NCBI RefSeq assembly: GCF_000429345.1
Contig: NZ_AUBR01000009.1
Location: 1 to 64,000 of the forward strand
DNA length: 64,000 bases
Direction: 5' to 3'
From: Desulfovirgula thermocuniculi DSM 16036
GTDB lineage: Bacteria > Bacillota > Desulfotomaculia > Desulfotomaculales > Desulfovirgulaceae
The first letter of the stretch is position 1. Each line of letters begins with the position of its first letter. A program made the position numbers and the translations under genes. The notes beneath the pieces were generated by a model. It ran no database searches. It was given only the letters and a program-made list of their open reading frames with translations, and was not told the origin of the DNA. Positions 41,255 to 50,793 of this stretch are shown here, in pieces.

Positions 41255-43330
41255 TTAAGGGGGATTAAATTTTACCTTCACCTCCATGCCCGGCCTGACC
41301 CGGCTGCCCGGCGGCGGTTCCTGAGAAACGGCAATGCCGCTCCCCAGGGGGTTAAAACCGAGGCCCAGCTTTTCCAGAACCGCGCCGGCCTTTTTAACCG
41401 TCAACCCCGCCAGGTCGGGCACTATAACCATGTCCTGAACCAAGCCGGAGGAAACACGGAGGCTTACCACCGTCCCCGGAGGCACGTTCCTCCCCGGCGG
41501 CGGGTCCTGGCCCAGCACCACACCGGTACGCTGGCCCGCCCAGCTATTAAAGCCGCGCTCCTCCAGGAGCCAGCGGGCCTCCTCTACCGGGTAGCCCACC
41601 ACGTTGGGCACGGTTAACTGCTCTGTTTTTTCTGCCGCAGGCGCGGCATCCCGGGCCCTGCCCTCGGGGGCCTCGGGTACGCCGAGGTAGCGCAGCGTAT
41701 CCCGCACCACCGCGCTGAATGCCGGGGCGGCCACCTCGCCGCCGTGATACTCCCCTTTGCCCGGCTCACCCACCACCACCAGCACGGCAATGCGCGGGTC
41801 TTCCAGGGGGGCAAACCCGGCAAAGGAAGCCACATACTTGTCCTGCAGGTAGCCCCCGGAGCCGGGAACCTGGGCCGTACCCGTCTTCCCGGCCACGCGG
41901 TAGCCTTCCACTTTGGCCAGCTGGCCGGTGCCCTCCAAGACCACCCTCTCCAGGAGGTCGGCCACCTGCCGTGCCGTAGAAGAGGAAATTACCTGGCGTA
42001 CCGCCTGGGGAGTCCTCGCCCAGACCACTTCCCCTCTCTCGTTCTCCACCGCCTTTACCAGGTAGGGCCGCATGAGGTAACCCCCGTTGGCAATGGCCGC
42101 CACGGCGCAAAGCTGCTGCAAGGGTGTTACGGCAATGGCCTGCCCTATGGCCATGGAGGCCACATCCAGCTCCCTGGCCTGCTGCTGGGGGATGAGCAGC
42201 CCCAACTCCTCCCCCGGGAGGTCGATGCCCGTAGGCGACCCAAAACCAAAGCCGCGTATGTACTTGTAAAGCCGCTCCCGCCCCAGCCTCTGCCCCACCT
42301 GCACAAACACGGGGTTGCAGGAATTCTCCACCGCCTGGGCAAAGGTTTCAAAGCCGTGGCCCTGGCGGTTCCAGCAGTATATCTTCCGCCCGCCCACGGC
42401 AATGTAGCCGCCATCCTCAAAGCCCTCATCCGCCCGCACCACGCCTTCTTCCAGGGCCGCTGCCGCCACCACCACTTTAAAAGTTGAACCGGGCTCGTAG
42501 GTGTAATGCGTGGCCGGGTTTTTCTCCCACACCTCCTGGGGGAACTCCGGCCACCGCGAGGGGTCAAAAGTGGGGCGGCTGCCCATGGCCAGGATTTCGC
42601 CCGTTTTGGGGTCCATAACCAAAATGACGGCCCACCTGGGCTGGTGCACGCGAACCAGCCTGTCCAGCTCCCGCTCCACGTAATACTGCACGGTCTGGTC
42701 CAGGGTGAGGACGAGGTTGTTTCCTGCCCTGGCCGGCTGTACGAGCCGGCTGCTCTGCGGGATCTCCCTCCCCTGGGCATCCACCTCCACCAGCACCTTG
42801 CCCGGCACCCCGTGCAGCTCTTTCTCGTAGCTCTTCTCGATGCCGGTCAGACCCTGCCCCTCGCTGCCCACAAACCCCAGGAGGGCGGCGGCCATCGTAC
42901 CCTGGTGGTAGAAGCGGGTGCTGGAGTCCACCAGCCCGAACCCTTCCAGGTCCCGCAGTTGCTGGGCCTTATCGTAATCCACCCCGTGGGCAATCCAGAC
43001 AAAGAACCTGTGGGCGGCGAGCTTCTTGAGCACTTCCTCCCTGCGGAGCCCCAGGACTGCGGCCACGCGCTCTGCCGCTTCCTGGGGGTTCCTTACCTCC
43101 TGGGGGTTTGCATACAGGGAATAAGCCGGCTTGCTGCTCACCAGGAGGTTGTGCTGGCGGTCGTAAATGTTGCCGCGCCGCGGGTGGAGGATGACCTCCC
43201 GGGTGCGTATTTTGGCCGCCTCGCTGCGCAGCTGGCCGCCCCACACCAGCTGCACCCAGAAAAGGCGGGCCAGCAAGAGGGAAAAGGAAACCAGCACGAG
43301 GAGCAAGAGGATGCCCAGGCGGCGAGCCAA
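41255..43330 (-). CDS. class B penicillin-binding protein with two PASTA domains (SpoVD/FtsI type)
   Basis: The 691-residue transpeptidase has an N-terminal membrane anchor (about 5-25), a pedestal domain, the catalytic domain with STFK (EPGSTFKVV, about 285), SCN (VENSCNP, about 335) and KTG (AGKTGTAQV, about 480), and two C-terminal PASTA repeats (about 560-625 and 630-691). It cross-links peptidoglycan in septum or spore cortex; PASTA plus sporulating host suggests SpoVD-like. TTG 43330 follows the upstream TAA directly and has GGGGGG upstream. Its position after cobalamin genes looks incidental. Confidence 0.92.
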   Translation of the reverse strand: MARRLGILLLLVLVSFSLLLARLFWVQLVWGGQLRSEAAKIRTREVILHPRRGNIYDRQHNLLVSSKPAYSLYANPQEVRNPQEAAERVAAVLGLRREEVLKKLAAHRFFVWIAHGVDYDKAQQLRDLEGFGLVDSSTRFYHQGTMAAALLGFVGSEGQGLTGIEKSYEKELHGVPGKVLVEVDAQGREIPQSSRLVQPARAGNNLVLTLDQTVQYYVERELDRLVRVHQPRWAVILVMDPKTGEILAMGSRPTFDPSRWPEFPQEVWEKNPATHYTYEPGSTFKVVVAAAALEEGVVRADEGFEDGGYIAVGGRKIYCWNRQGHGFETFAQAVENSCNPVFVQVGQRLGRERLYKYIRGFGFGSPTGIDLPGEELGLLIPQQQARELDVASMAIGQAIAVTPLQQLCAVAAIANGGYLMRPYLVKAVENERGEVVWARTPQAVRQVISSSTARQVADLLERVVLEGTGQLAKVEGYRVAGKTGTAQVPGSGGYLQDKYVASFAGFAPLEDPRIAVLVVVGEPGKGEYHGGEVAAPAFSAVVRDTLRYLGVPEAPEGRARDAAPAAEKTEQLTVPNVVGYPVEEARWLLEERGFNSWAGQRTGVVLGQDPPPGRNVPPGTVVSLRVSSGLVQDMVIVPDLAGLTVKKAGAVLEKLGLGFNPLGSGIAVSQEPPPGSRVRPGMEVKVKFNPP

Positions 43331-43954
43331 TTAGCAGGCCCCCCTTTCCAGGTGGCTGCAATCGTTAAAGAGGGTGAGAACCCCCTTTTCCCAGGACGAA
43401 AACTCCAAAATGGAAAGGGATGCGTTGTAGAGCACCAGGCGCCAGTAATCCCTCAGGTTCATGCCGAGGACCCTGGCCACCAGGGCACGGATGGGGCCGC
43501 CGTGTGAAACCACCACCACCTGCTGGCCGGGAAATCTCTCCACAATGCGGCAGACGGCCGCGCTCGTCCGCTCCAGCATTTCCAGGAGCGTTTCGCCCCC
43601 GGGCACGCGCGTGGACACGGGATCCCCCCACCACTGCTCAACCTCCCGGGCATAGCGGTTCCTTATTTCTTCCCCGGTCAGGCCCTCCCAGGCCCCAAAG
43701 TGGAGCTCGCGCAATTCAACCAGCGTCTCCACCGCCAGTCCGTGCGGCGCGGCTAAAATGCGGGCCGTTTCCACGGCCCGCTTAAGGTCGCTGGCATAAA
43801 AGGCGGCAAACTTCTCTCTTTGCAGGCGGGCCGCCAGGGCACGGGCCTGCTCGATACCCCTGGGGGAAAGAGGGACATCGGTATGGCCCTGAAAGCGCAT
43901 CTGGGCATTCCACACGGTCTCGCCGTGCCTGACCAGGAAAAGGCGGCAGCCCAT
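43331..43954 (-). CDS. cobC: histidine phosphatase, probably alpha-ribazole phosphatase
   Basis: The 207-residue phosphoglycerate-mutase-like phosphatase has LVRHGETVWN at the N-terminus (catalytic His), ELHFGAWEG and VVSHGGPIR (second His). Sequence alone only gives the superfamily. Its place directly after cobD in a cobalamin operon argues for CobC, which removes the phosphate of alpha-ribazole 5'-phosphate (or adenosylcobalamin phosphate) at the end of nucleotide-loop assembly. Confidence 0.82.
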   Translation of the reverse strand: MGCRLFLVRHGETVWNAQMRFQGHTDVPLSPRGIEQARALAARLQREKFAAFYASDLKRAVETARILAAPHGLAVETLVELRELHFGAWEGLTGEEIRNRYAREVEQWWGDPVSTRVPGGETLLEMLERTSAAVCRIVERFPGQQVVVVSHGGPIRALVARVLGMNLRDYWRLVLYNASLSILEFSSWEKGVLTLFNDCSHLERGAC

Positions 43955-43973
43955 CTTCCCTTCCCGTCCTTTC

Positions 43974-45068
43974 TCAGCTCCGGTCCAGGACCTCTTGCAA
44001 AGCGGCCAGGAGGCGCTGGTTTTCCCCCCGGCCCCTTACGGCCAGGCGGAAGTAGTCGGCGGAAAGGCCCACAAAGTTGGCGCAGTGGCGCAGGAGGATG
44101 CCTTTTTGACCCAGGCGGTAAATCAGCTCCGGCGTGGAAAGGCGGTCCAGCCGGGCCTCCACCAGCAGGAAGTTGGCCTCACTCCGGAAAGGGCGGAGCC
44201 CCGGCACCCGGCCCAGCTCCCGGAAGAGGAATTCCCGCTCCCGGGCCACCGCCCGGCGGGTGAGCGCGAGGTACTCCCTGTCCTGCAGCCCGGCCACGCC
44301 GGCCACCTGGGCCAGGGCGTTAACGCTCCAGGGGATTTTTACCCGGGAAAGCTCCGCCGTGATCTCCGGCGGCCCCAGCAAGGCCCCCAGGCGAAGGCCG
44401 GGTATGGCCAGTATTTTGGTGAGCGAGTAAAGGAGGATGAGGCGGGGGTGCCGCCCGGCCAGGGGCAGGAGGGTATGGCCGCCGGGCTCAAGCACAAAAT
44501 CCATAAAGGCCTCGTCCACCACCACATACACTCCCAGCTCTGCGGCCAGGTCGAGCAGTTCTTCCAGCTCGCGCCGCGCGTAAAGGTTGCCCGTGGGGTT
44601 GTTGGGATTGCACAAAAACAGGCTCCCTGCCCCCCTCACAAGCTCCGCCTTGACTTCCTCCAGCGGCAGGGAAAAGCCGCTGCCCGGGTCCATGAAAACG
44701 TACTTGACCTCACCGCCCGCCGCTTCCACCGCCCGGGCGTACTCGCTGAAGGTGGGCACGGGGATTACGGCGCGCCCGCGCGGCAGCACCCTCACCAGAA
44801 GGTAAATCAGCTCGCTGGCCCCGTTGCCCACCACGATACAGCGCTCCTCCACGCCCAGGTGGCCGGCCAGCGCGTCTTTCAGCTCCCGGCACTCCGGATC
44901 GGGATAGTGCGCCACCCGCCAGAGGTTGGCCTTTATGGCCTCCAGCACCGCCGGACTCGGGCCCAGAGGGTTGATGTTGGCGCTGAAGTCCACAAAGTCC
45001 TGCGGGGGAAGGCCGTAGGTCGCAGAGGCCCAGGCCAAGTTGCCGCCGTGGGAAGGGAAAAAATGCAT
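43974..45068 (-). CDS. cobD: threonine-phosphate decarboxylase
   Basis: The 364-residue class I/II aminotransferase-fold enzyme makes (R)-1-amino-2-propanol phosphate, the linker between corrin ring and nucleotide loop. Seen are HGGNLAWA and DFSANINPLGPS near the N-terminus, CNPNNPTGNLY, VVDEAFMDF and the PLP lysine in YSLTKILAIPGLR (about 222). The histidinol-phosphate aminotransferase relatives are excluded by the HGGN/DFSANINP start and the cobalamin context. Confidence 0.9.
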   Translation of the reverse strand: MHFFPSHGGNLAWASATYGLPPQDFVDFSANINPLGPSPAVLEAIKANLWRVAHYPDPECRELKDALAGHLGVEERCIVVGNGASELIYLLVRVLPRGRAVIPVPTFSEYARAVEAAGGEVKYVFMDPGSGFSLPLEEVKAELVRGAGSLFLCNPNNPTGNLYARRELEELLDLAAELGVYVVVDEAFMDFVLEPGGHTLLPLAGRHPRLILLYSLTKILAIPGLRLGALLGPPEITAELSRVKIPWSVNALAQVAGVAGLQDREYLALTRRAVAREREFLFRELGRVPGLRPFRSEANFLLVEARLDRLSTPELIYRLGQKGILLRHCANFVGLSADYFRLAVRGRGENQRLLAALQEVLDRS

Positions 45069-45085
45069 AAAAATGCCCCCTGAAA

Positions 45086-45841
45086 TTATCTTAAAACCTC
45101 CGGCAACAAAAGGCTCAAGGGATAGGTCCCGTACAGGAGAAAGACCTCCAGGGCCTCGTTTAGAAAGCCGTATGTGTCCCCCGTCAAGCCGCCCAGCCGG
45201 CGGCTGAGGTAGCGGGCCATGCCGTGCACCGCTATCCAGGCCGCCGGGAAGAGGGCCAGCCCCGGCGGGCCCGCCGCTACCGCGGCGCCGAGGGCCCAGC
45301 AGGTGGCCAGGAAAAGCTCCTTCTTTCCGGTGCAGCTGGCCTGCCAGTACCCCAGGCCCTCCCGGCGGGCACTGGGAAAGCTGGCCAGGGCATAGACCAT
45401 GCCCCAGCGGCTCAGGGCAGGCACCACCAGGAGGGGAAAATGCTTTTCTTTTTGCAGCAAGGCCAAGATCACGGCATACTTGAGGAGCAAGAGGCAGGTC
45501 AGGGCTATAACGCCAAAAGCCCCCACCCGGCTGTCCCGCATAATTTCCAGCATCTGCTCCCGGGGCCGCCCGCTAAATACCCCGTCCACCGTATCCATGA
45601 ACCCGTCGAGGTGGAGCCCGCCTGTTAAAAATACCATGGCGGCAACCAGGAGGGCGGCCACCACCGCCTCCGGGAAGAGAAGCAAGAAAAAGCGCGCCAG
45701 CCCTAACCAGATTGCCCCCAGGAGGAAGCCCACCAGCGGGAAGAAAACGGGGGCCCGCCCGAATGCCTGCCGGTCAAATTCAACCTTCCAGAATCCCAGG
45801 CGCGTTAAGAAGTGCAGGGCGTGCAAGAAAGCCTTCAACAT
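45086..45841 (-). CDS. cobS: adenosylcobinamide-GDP ribazoletransferase (cobalamin synthase)
   Basis: The 251-residue integral membrane enzyme joins alpha-ribazole (phosphate) to adenosylcobinamide-GDP. It shows the FLTRLG N-terminus, the metal-binding acidic motif HLDGFMDTVDGVFSG (about 75-90), RDSRVGAFGV, and TGDTYGFLNE near the C-terminus. Five to six hydrophobic segments. It sits between cbiA and cobD in the operon. Confidence 0.93.
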   Translation of the reverse strand: MLKAFLHALHFLTRLGFWKVEFDRQAFGRAPVFFPLVGFLLGAIWLGLARFFLLLFPEAVVAALLVAAMVFLTGGLHLDGFMDTVDGVFSGRPREQMLEIMRDSRVGAFGVIALTCLLLLKYAVILALLQKEKHFPLLVVPALSRWGMVYALASFPSARREGLGYWQASCTGKKELFLATCWALGAAVAAGPPGLALFPAAWIAVHGMARYLSRRLGGLTGDTYGFLNEALEVFLLYGTYPLSLLLPEVLR

Positions 45842-45850
45842 TGTTTCGCT

Positions 45851-47242
45851 TCACCCTGAATGGCGCTTTTCCCTGTAAGCGCGGCAGCAGGCGAGAAAGC
45901 GCCGGGCGGCCTCAGGGCAGGCGGCAAAGTGCAGGTGGAGGTAGGAGGCCAGGAGGTTGCCCAGGACGTAGCCGTCTTCACGCCCCTCCTCCCCCTCCCG
46001 GTAAAGGAGGTAGGCGCGGGGAACTTCCCCGGGAACGCCCTCCACGTAGGAGTAGTGGAACTCGTGCCCCACCAGGCGTGTACCTGCAGGAGCCAGGATG
46101 TTACCTGTCAAGACGCGGGCCTCCACATAACCCAAGGCCTCCCGGCGCCGCGCCATGCGGCAAATTCCGGGTATGAGGCCGACCATGGGGTATTCGCGAC
46201 CGGAAAAATCAACAATGGCCCGGCAAAGGTACATCATCCCCCCGCACTCGGCATAGAGGGGCATACCGCGTTCAAAGGCGCGGCGCAGGCTTTCCATAAA
46301 ACTGCGGTTTCCCGCCAGGCGCTCCAGAAACATCTCCGGGTAACCGCCGCCAATGTAGAGGCCGTCCAGATCTGCGGGCAGGGACGGGTCGTCCAGGGCG
46401 CTCACGGGCACCAGCTCCGCCCCCATGGCCGCCAGGAGGTCGAGCCCGTCCTGGTAGTAAAAATGAAAGGCGGCATCCCTCACCACGCCCAGACGCACGG
46501 CAGGCGGGGCCGCTTGGCGCGGGAAAATGAGGGGGGCTTGTTCCTCAAGGGGCGGGGCGTCGCGGGCTATCTCCAGGAGGCGGGAAAGGTCCACCGTGGA
46601 AGAGACGATTTCCGCCAAGCGCTCCAGGTAAGGCGCCAGGGCCTCCTTTTCTACCGCCGGCAAAAGGCCCAGGTGGCGCTGGGGGAGGGATATTTCCTCG
46701 CGGCGGGGGCAGTACCCCACCACGGGAACCCCGGCCTCCCCCTCTATGGCTTCCCGCAGGAGGCGGTAGTGCCTTTCGCCGCCCACCCTGTTGAGGATAA
46801 CGCCGGCCAGCCGCACCCGGGGATCAAAGAGGCGGTAACCCAGCACCATGGCCGCCGCGCTGCGGGCCAGCGACCTGGCGTCCACCACCAGCACCACCGG
46901 TGCCCCCAGGATTTTGGCCACCTCTGCCGTGCTGCCCTTTTCCCCGGCCCCCTTGCCGTCGTAAAGGCCCATGACCCCCTCAATAAGGCAAAGGTCGGCT
47001 CCCCGGGCGGCCCGCGCAAAAAGCTCTCTGACGCCTTCCGGCCCCAAAAAAAAGGAGTCCAGGTTGCGGGAGGGGCGACCGGCAGCCGCCGTGTGGTAGC
47101 CGGGGTCGATGTAATCGGGGCCCACCTTAAAGGGCTGCACCACCAGCCCGGCGCGGTAAAAGGCGGCGGCCAGGGCGGTGGCCAGGGTGGTTTTGCCGGT
47201 CCCGCTGTGGGTTGCCGCCAGAACGAGGCGCGGTACCTGCAA
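45851..47242 (-). CDS. cbiA: cobyrinate a,c-diamide synthase
   Basis: The 463-residue enzyme amidates the a and c carboxylates of cobyrinate using glutamine and ATP. The N-terminal dethiobiotin-synthetase-like ATPase has SGTGKTTLA and GVMGLYDGKG; the C-terminal class I glutaminase has YIGGGYPE, the catalytic Cys in AECGGMMYL (about 330) and His in GHEFHYSY (about 405). TTG 47242 has a perfect GGAGGA site upstream. A 486-residue antisense ORF over the gene is an artefact. Confidence 0.95.
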   Translation of the reverse strand: MQVPRLVLAATHSGTGKTTLATALAAAFYRAGLVVQPFKVGPDYIDPGYHTAAAGRPSRNLDSFFLGPEGVRELFARAARGADLCLIEGVMGLYDGKGAGEKGSTAEVAKILGAPVVLVVDARSLARSAAAMVLGYRLFDPRVRLAGVILNRVGGERHYRLLREAIEGEAGVPVVGYCPRREEISLPQRHLGLLPAVEKEALAPYLERLAEIVSSTVDLSRLLEIARDAPPLEEQAPLIFPRQAAPPAVRLGVVRDAAFHFYYQDGLDLLAAMGAELVPVSALDDPSLPADLDGLYIGGGYPEMFLERLAGNRSFMESLRRAFERGMPLYAECGGMMYLCRAIVDFSGREYPMVGLIPGICRMARRREALGYVEARVLTGNILAPAGTRLVGHEFHYSYVEGVPGEVPRAYLLYREGEEGREDGYVLGNLLASYLHLHFAACPEAARRFLACCRAYREKRHSG

Positions 47243-47255
47243 AAGGAATTCCTCC

Positions 47256-48215
47256 TTAAAAAAACTTGCCCGCCAGCGCCCGGGCGACCAGCCCGCTGGC
47301 TACCGCCAGGGCAGCGGTGAGGTAGAGCATGTCCACCGCCTGGGAAATGTGCCGCGCGCGGGGAGGCTCCCCCGCCTCGTTTAAGTAGGGGCGAAAAGAA
47401 GGCCTACCGCGGTAATAGTTCCAGCCTCCCAGGCGCAACCCCAGGGCCCCGGCCATGGCCGCCTCCGGGAAGCCGCTGTTGGGACTGGGGTGCTTGCACG
47501 CATCGCTTTTGAGGGCGCGCCAGGCCGCACCGGCCCGGCGGCCTGAAAGCCAGGCCGCCACCACCAGGAGGAGCCCCGCCCAGCGCGCCGGCAGGAAGTT
47601 GGCCAGGTCGTCCAGGCGCGCGGAAGCCCACCCCAAGTCGCGGTAAGCCTCGTCACGGTAGCCCACCATGGAGTCCAGGGTATTCACCGCCCGGTAGGCC
47701 ATGGCCAGAGGGGCCCCTCCCAGGAGGGCATAGAAAAGGGGGGAAACAAAGCCGTCCACAATGTTCTCGGCTACCGTCTCTACAGCAGCCCGGGCCACGC
47801 CCTCCTCATCCAGGGAGGACGTATCCCGCCCCACGATCATGGCCACCCGCCGGCGGGCCAGCAACAGGTTGCCCTCCCGCAGGGGCTCACCCACCTCCCG
47901 GGCGGCCTCGGCCAGGCCCCTGACGGCAAAGGTGGTGGAAAGGAGCCAGATCTCCAGCGCCACGGCGGCCCAGGGATGGAGAAGGGACGCCAGCCTGAGC
48001 AAGAGCAGCGTGGCCGCGTAGCTGGCCCCCACCACGGCTGCGGCCAGGAAAGCCCCCGCCGCGCGCAGGGCCAGGGGGCGGCGGGCCAGGCGGCGCAGCA
48101 GCGCCTCCAGCACGGCAATGAGCCGTCCCATGGCCACCACCGGGTGAGGAATGCGGGGTGGGTCCCCCACCACGAGGTCGAGGAGGTACGCCAGGGCTAC
48201 CTGGAGCATGCCCAC
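47256..48215 (-). CDS. cbiB: adenosylcobinamide-phosphate synthase
   Basis: The 319-residue membrane protein (about five segments) attaches aminopropanol phosphate to adenosylcobyric acid. Typical segments are LLDLVVGDPPRIPHPVVAMG at the N-terminus, LDEEGVARAAVETVAEN and DGFVSPLFYALLGGAPLAM, and VNTLDSMVGYR. It overlaps the end of cobQ by 19 bp; ATG 48209 is an alternative start. Confidence 0.94.
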   Translation of the reverse strand: MGMLQVALAYLLDLVVGDPPRIPHPVVAMGRLIAVLEALLRRLARRPLALRAAGAFLAAAVVGASYAATLLLLRLASLLHPWAAVALEIWLLSTTFAVRGLAEAAREVGEPLREGNLLLARRRVAMIVGRDTSSLDEEGVARAAVETVAENIVDGFVSPLFYALLGGAPLAMAYRAVNTLDSMVGYRDEAYRDLGWASARLDDLANFLPARWAGLLLVVAAWLSGRRAGAAWRALKSDACKHPSPNSGFPEAAMAGALGLRLGGWNYYRGRPSFRPYLNEAGEPPRARHISQAVDMLYLTAALAVASGLVARALAGKFF

Positions 48216-49762
48216 CGCGGACCGGGCAGGCCCAGGAGCTGGTAAATTTTGTCCATCCGCAGGCTACCCCGCACAACCGCCGCCAGGCGGTCGTAGTCCC
48301 GCTGCCTCTGCTCCCAGTGATCGAGGCGGGCAGCCTCCTCAAGGGGGGGCAGTCCCTTTCTGGCCCGCAGGGCATTTAAAAAGCCCCGCCGGAACTCCCT
48401 GGCGTCGAAAAGCCCGTGGATATACGTCCCCCAGACCAGCCCCCGCTCATCCTGCGCCCCGTCGGGGCAGTCCACTTCCTCCCCCAGGCGGCGGTAGACG
48501 CGAAAAACGGGACGCGTCCCTTCTCCCAGGACGGTACGACCCATGTGGATTTCGTAGCCCACCACTTTTTGGCCACGCGTGGGGGATAAAAGGGGGCCGT
48601 CGCCCGCCACTTCCGCCTCCACCTGGGTGGTCACCTTATGGGAAAGGAAAACGGTTTGCACGTCCAACAGCCCCAGCCCTTCCGTGCGGGGCACGCTGGA
48701 CTCCAGGTGCTGGGGGTCGCACAGTTCCCTGCCCAGCATCTGAAAGCCCCCGCAGATGCCCACCACCGGAACCCCTCTCTCCCTGTGCAGCCGCACGATA
48801 GCCGCAGCCATGCCCGAGCGCTTCAGGTAAATCAAATCTTCAATGGTGTTCTTGCTCCCCGGCAAGATGATGAGGTCAGGCTCACCCAGGGGCGTGCCCT
48901 GCCCGACATAGCGCAGGTTTACATCCGGCTCCTCCTGCAGGGGGTCGAAATCGGTGAAATTGGAAATGTGGGGCAGGTGAACGACGGCAATGTCCAGGTC
49001 TTGCCGGCGCGGCAACCTAGCGGCGGCAATAATTTCTTCGGCCACGGTGTCCTCCTCCGGGATGCGGAACCCCTCAAAGTAGGGCACCACGCCCACCACC
49101 GGCACGCCGGTCCGGGATTCCAAGAAGTCCACCGCCGGGCGAAAGAGCTTTAAATCGCCGCGGAACTTGTTGATGATAATTCCCGCCACGCGGGAGCGGT
49201 CTCCCGGCGGGAGAAGTTCCAGCGTGCCCACCACCGCCGCCAGGGCGCCGCCCTTATCGATATCGGCCACCAGCAGCACCGGAGCCTCCGCCTGGCGGGC
49301 CACCTTCATATTGACTATCTCCGTGGCCTGCAGGTTGACCTCTGCCGGACTGCCGGCGCCCTCAATGACCACTATCTCAAACCGGCGGCGCAGGCGCTCA
49401 AGGGCCCCGCAAATCGCCTCCCAAGCCTTGCCGGCGTACTTCAGGTGATATTCCTGCGCGCTCAAATTGCCCACAGGCCTGCCGAGCACGATCACCTGCG
49501 AAGAGGCCTGCCCCGTAGGCTTCAGCAAAACGGGGTTCATGTCCACGTGGGGCTCCAGGCCGGCTGCCTCCGCCTGCACCACCTGCGCCCGGCCCATCTC
49601 CCCACCTTCTCTGGTGACAAAAGAGTTGAGGGCCATGTTTTGCGATTTAAAAGGGGCCACGCGGTAACCGTCCTGGTAAAATATGCGGCAAAGAGCGGCC
49701 ACCAGCACGCTTTTACCCACGTGGGAAGCCGTTCCCTGTACCATGATGGTTTTGGCCAGCAA
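48197..49762 (-). CDS. cobQ: cobyric acid synthase
   Basis: The 521-residue amidotransferase makes the b, d, e and g amides of adenosylcobyrinate diamide. ATPase motif GTASHVGKSVL at the N-terminus, MNPVLLKPTG, then the glutaminase domain with Cys in GICGGFQMLG (about 335) and His in GTYIHGLFD (about 445). The TTG start has an AGGAGGT site. It is known as CbiP in anaerobic-pathway organisms. It is coupled to cobU upstream and cbiB downstream. Confidence 0.95.
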   Translation of the reverse strand: MLAKTIMVQGTASHVGKSVLVAALCRIFYQDGYRVAPFKSQNMALNSFVTREGGEMGRAQVVQAEAAGLEPHVDMNPVLLKPTGQASSQVIVLGRPVGNLSAQEYHLKYAGKAWEAICGALERLRRRFEIVVIEGAGSPAEVNLQATEIVNMKVARQAEAPVLLVADIDKGGALAAVVGTLELLPPGDRSRVAGIIINKFRGDLKLFRPAVDFLESRTGVPVVGVVPYFEGFRIPEEDTVAEEIIAAARLPRRQDLDIAVVHLPHISNFTDFDPLQEEPDVNLRYVGQGTPLGEPDLIILPGSKNTIEDLIYLKRSGMAAAIVRLHRERGVPVVGICGGFQMLGRELCDPQHLESSVPRTEGLGLLDVQTVFLSHKVTTQVEAEVAGDGPLLSPTRGQKVVGYEIHMGRTVLGEGTRPVFRVYRRLGEEVDCPDGAQDERGLVWGTYIHGLFDAREFRRGFLNALRARKGLPPLEEAARLDHWEQRQRDYDRLAAVVRGSLRMDKIYQLLGLPGPRWACSR

Positions 49763-49763
49763 T

Positions 49764-50348
49764 TCAATTACCTCCTATGTGACTGCCGCGGTTGGCGGCG
49801 AGGCCCTTAATCTCCACCGGCAGCCCGGCCACTACCAGGTAGACCTGCTCCGCGTGGCGGGCCATGAGCTGGTTTACCTCCCCGGCCACGTCCCGGAAGG
49901 CACGGCCCAGGGGATAGGGGGGGACCAGGCCCATGCCCACCTCACCGGCCACGGCAATAACCCTCGCCGGCAGGGCGGCGGCAGCCCTGGCCAGCCCATC
50001 GGCCCGCCGCAAAATGTACTCTTCTTTCTCCTCCGGCGTACAGCCCGCGCGGGGAAGGCCCTCCGCCAGGAGAAGGTTTGACACCCATCCGGTGAGGCAG
50101 TCCACGAGTATGGATGAGGCCCGGTGCCCGTAACGGCGGATGACCTCCTCCAGGGCAAGCCCTTCCTCCACCGTCTGCCACTCCGGGGGGCGGCGGAGGC
50201 GGTGCCTGGCAATGCGCCGGGCCATCTCCTCATCGCCCGCCGCCGCCGTGGCCACGTAGATCACCCGGGGACCGGAGGCCGCCGCCAGCTCCTCGGCAAA
50301 CCTGCTTTTACCGCTTCTGGCCCCGCCCAGCACCAGCACCAACGGCAC
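49764..50348 (-). CDS. cobU: adenosylcobinamide kinase / guanylyltransferase
   Basis: The 194-residue bifunctional enzyme phosphorylates adenosylcobinamide and transfers GMP to it. P-loop GGARSGKSRFAEELA (about 8-22), the DCLTGWVSNLL segment, and VAGEVGMGLVPPYPLGRAFRD near the end are typical. The GTG start follows GGGAGG. It is the first clear cobalamin gene of the operon, with DUF3842 just upstream. I found no cobalamin riboswitch here. Confidence 0.95.
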   Translation of the reverse strand: MPLVLVLGGARSGKSRFAEELAAASGPRVIYVATAAAGDEEMARRIARHRLRRPPEWQTVEEGLALEEVIRRYGHRASSILVDCLTGWVSNLLLAEGLPRAGCTPEEKEEYILRRADGLARAAAALPARVIAVAGEVGMGLVPPYPLGRAFRDVAGEVNQLMARHAEQVYLVVAGLPVEIKGLAANRGSHIGGN

Positions 50349-50361
50349 AGCGCGCCCTCCC

Positions 50362-50775
50362 TTAACCGGGCAGGTGCTCTTTTACCCGCCTTACCAGCTC
50401 GTCCACCAGATGGGGCAGGGGCTCGGAGCGCAGGCCCACCAGCTCCACGGGACCCCTGATCAGGGGCAAGAGTATCTTTTTGGCCGGGCTGGCCGCCAGG
50501 GCGGCGGCCATGGCGGGCGTCAGCTCACCCATCATGGCGTGGGGAAAGAGAATCCCCACCGGCCCGACGATTAAATCCACCCTGGAGGCGTTAAAGACCA
50601 CCGCACCTTCCCCTGTCGCCCCTTCGTTGGCCCCCGCCTTGAGCATTACAGAGGTGGCCAGGGCGTTGGTCCCCAGGGCCAGGATTTCCACCTCTTCGGG
50701 TAGTTCCCGCCGCAGCTTTTCCACAATGTGCTTGCCTATACCTCCGCCCTGGCCGTCGACAACGGCAATGCGCAT
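50362..50775 (-). CDS. DUF3842 family protein
   Basis: The 137-residue protein starts with a Rossmann-like strand-loop (MRIAVVDGQGGGIGKHIVEKL) and contains the repeated small-residue segments ALGTNALATSVMLKAGAN and GPVGILFPHAMMGELTP typical of DUF3842. The function is unknown. In Peptococcaceae-type genomes it is found beside cobalamin genes (from memory). ATG 50775 with GAGGAG is preferred to 50793. Confidence 0.8.
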   Translation of the reverse strand: MRIAVVDGQGGGIGKHIVEKLRRELPEEVEILALGTNALATSVMLKAGANEGATGEGAVVFNASRVDLIVGPVGILFPHAMMGELTPAMAAALAASPAKKILLPLIRGPVELVGLRSEPLPHLVDELVRRVKEHLPG

Positions 50776-50793
50776 GGGGTTTTCTCTCCTCAA

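Noticed and set aside
45860-47320. 486-codon plus-strand ORF across cbiA
   Set aside because: Antisense shadow of a certain gene, with Gln/His/Pro-rich composition and no motif.
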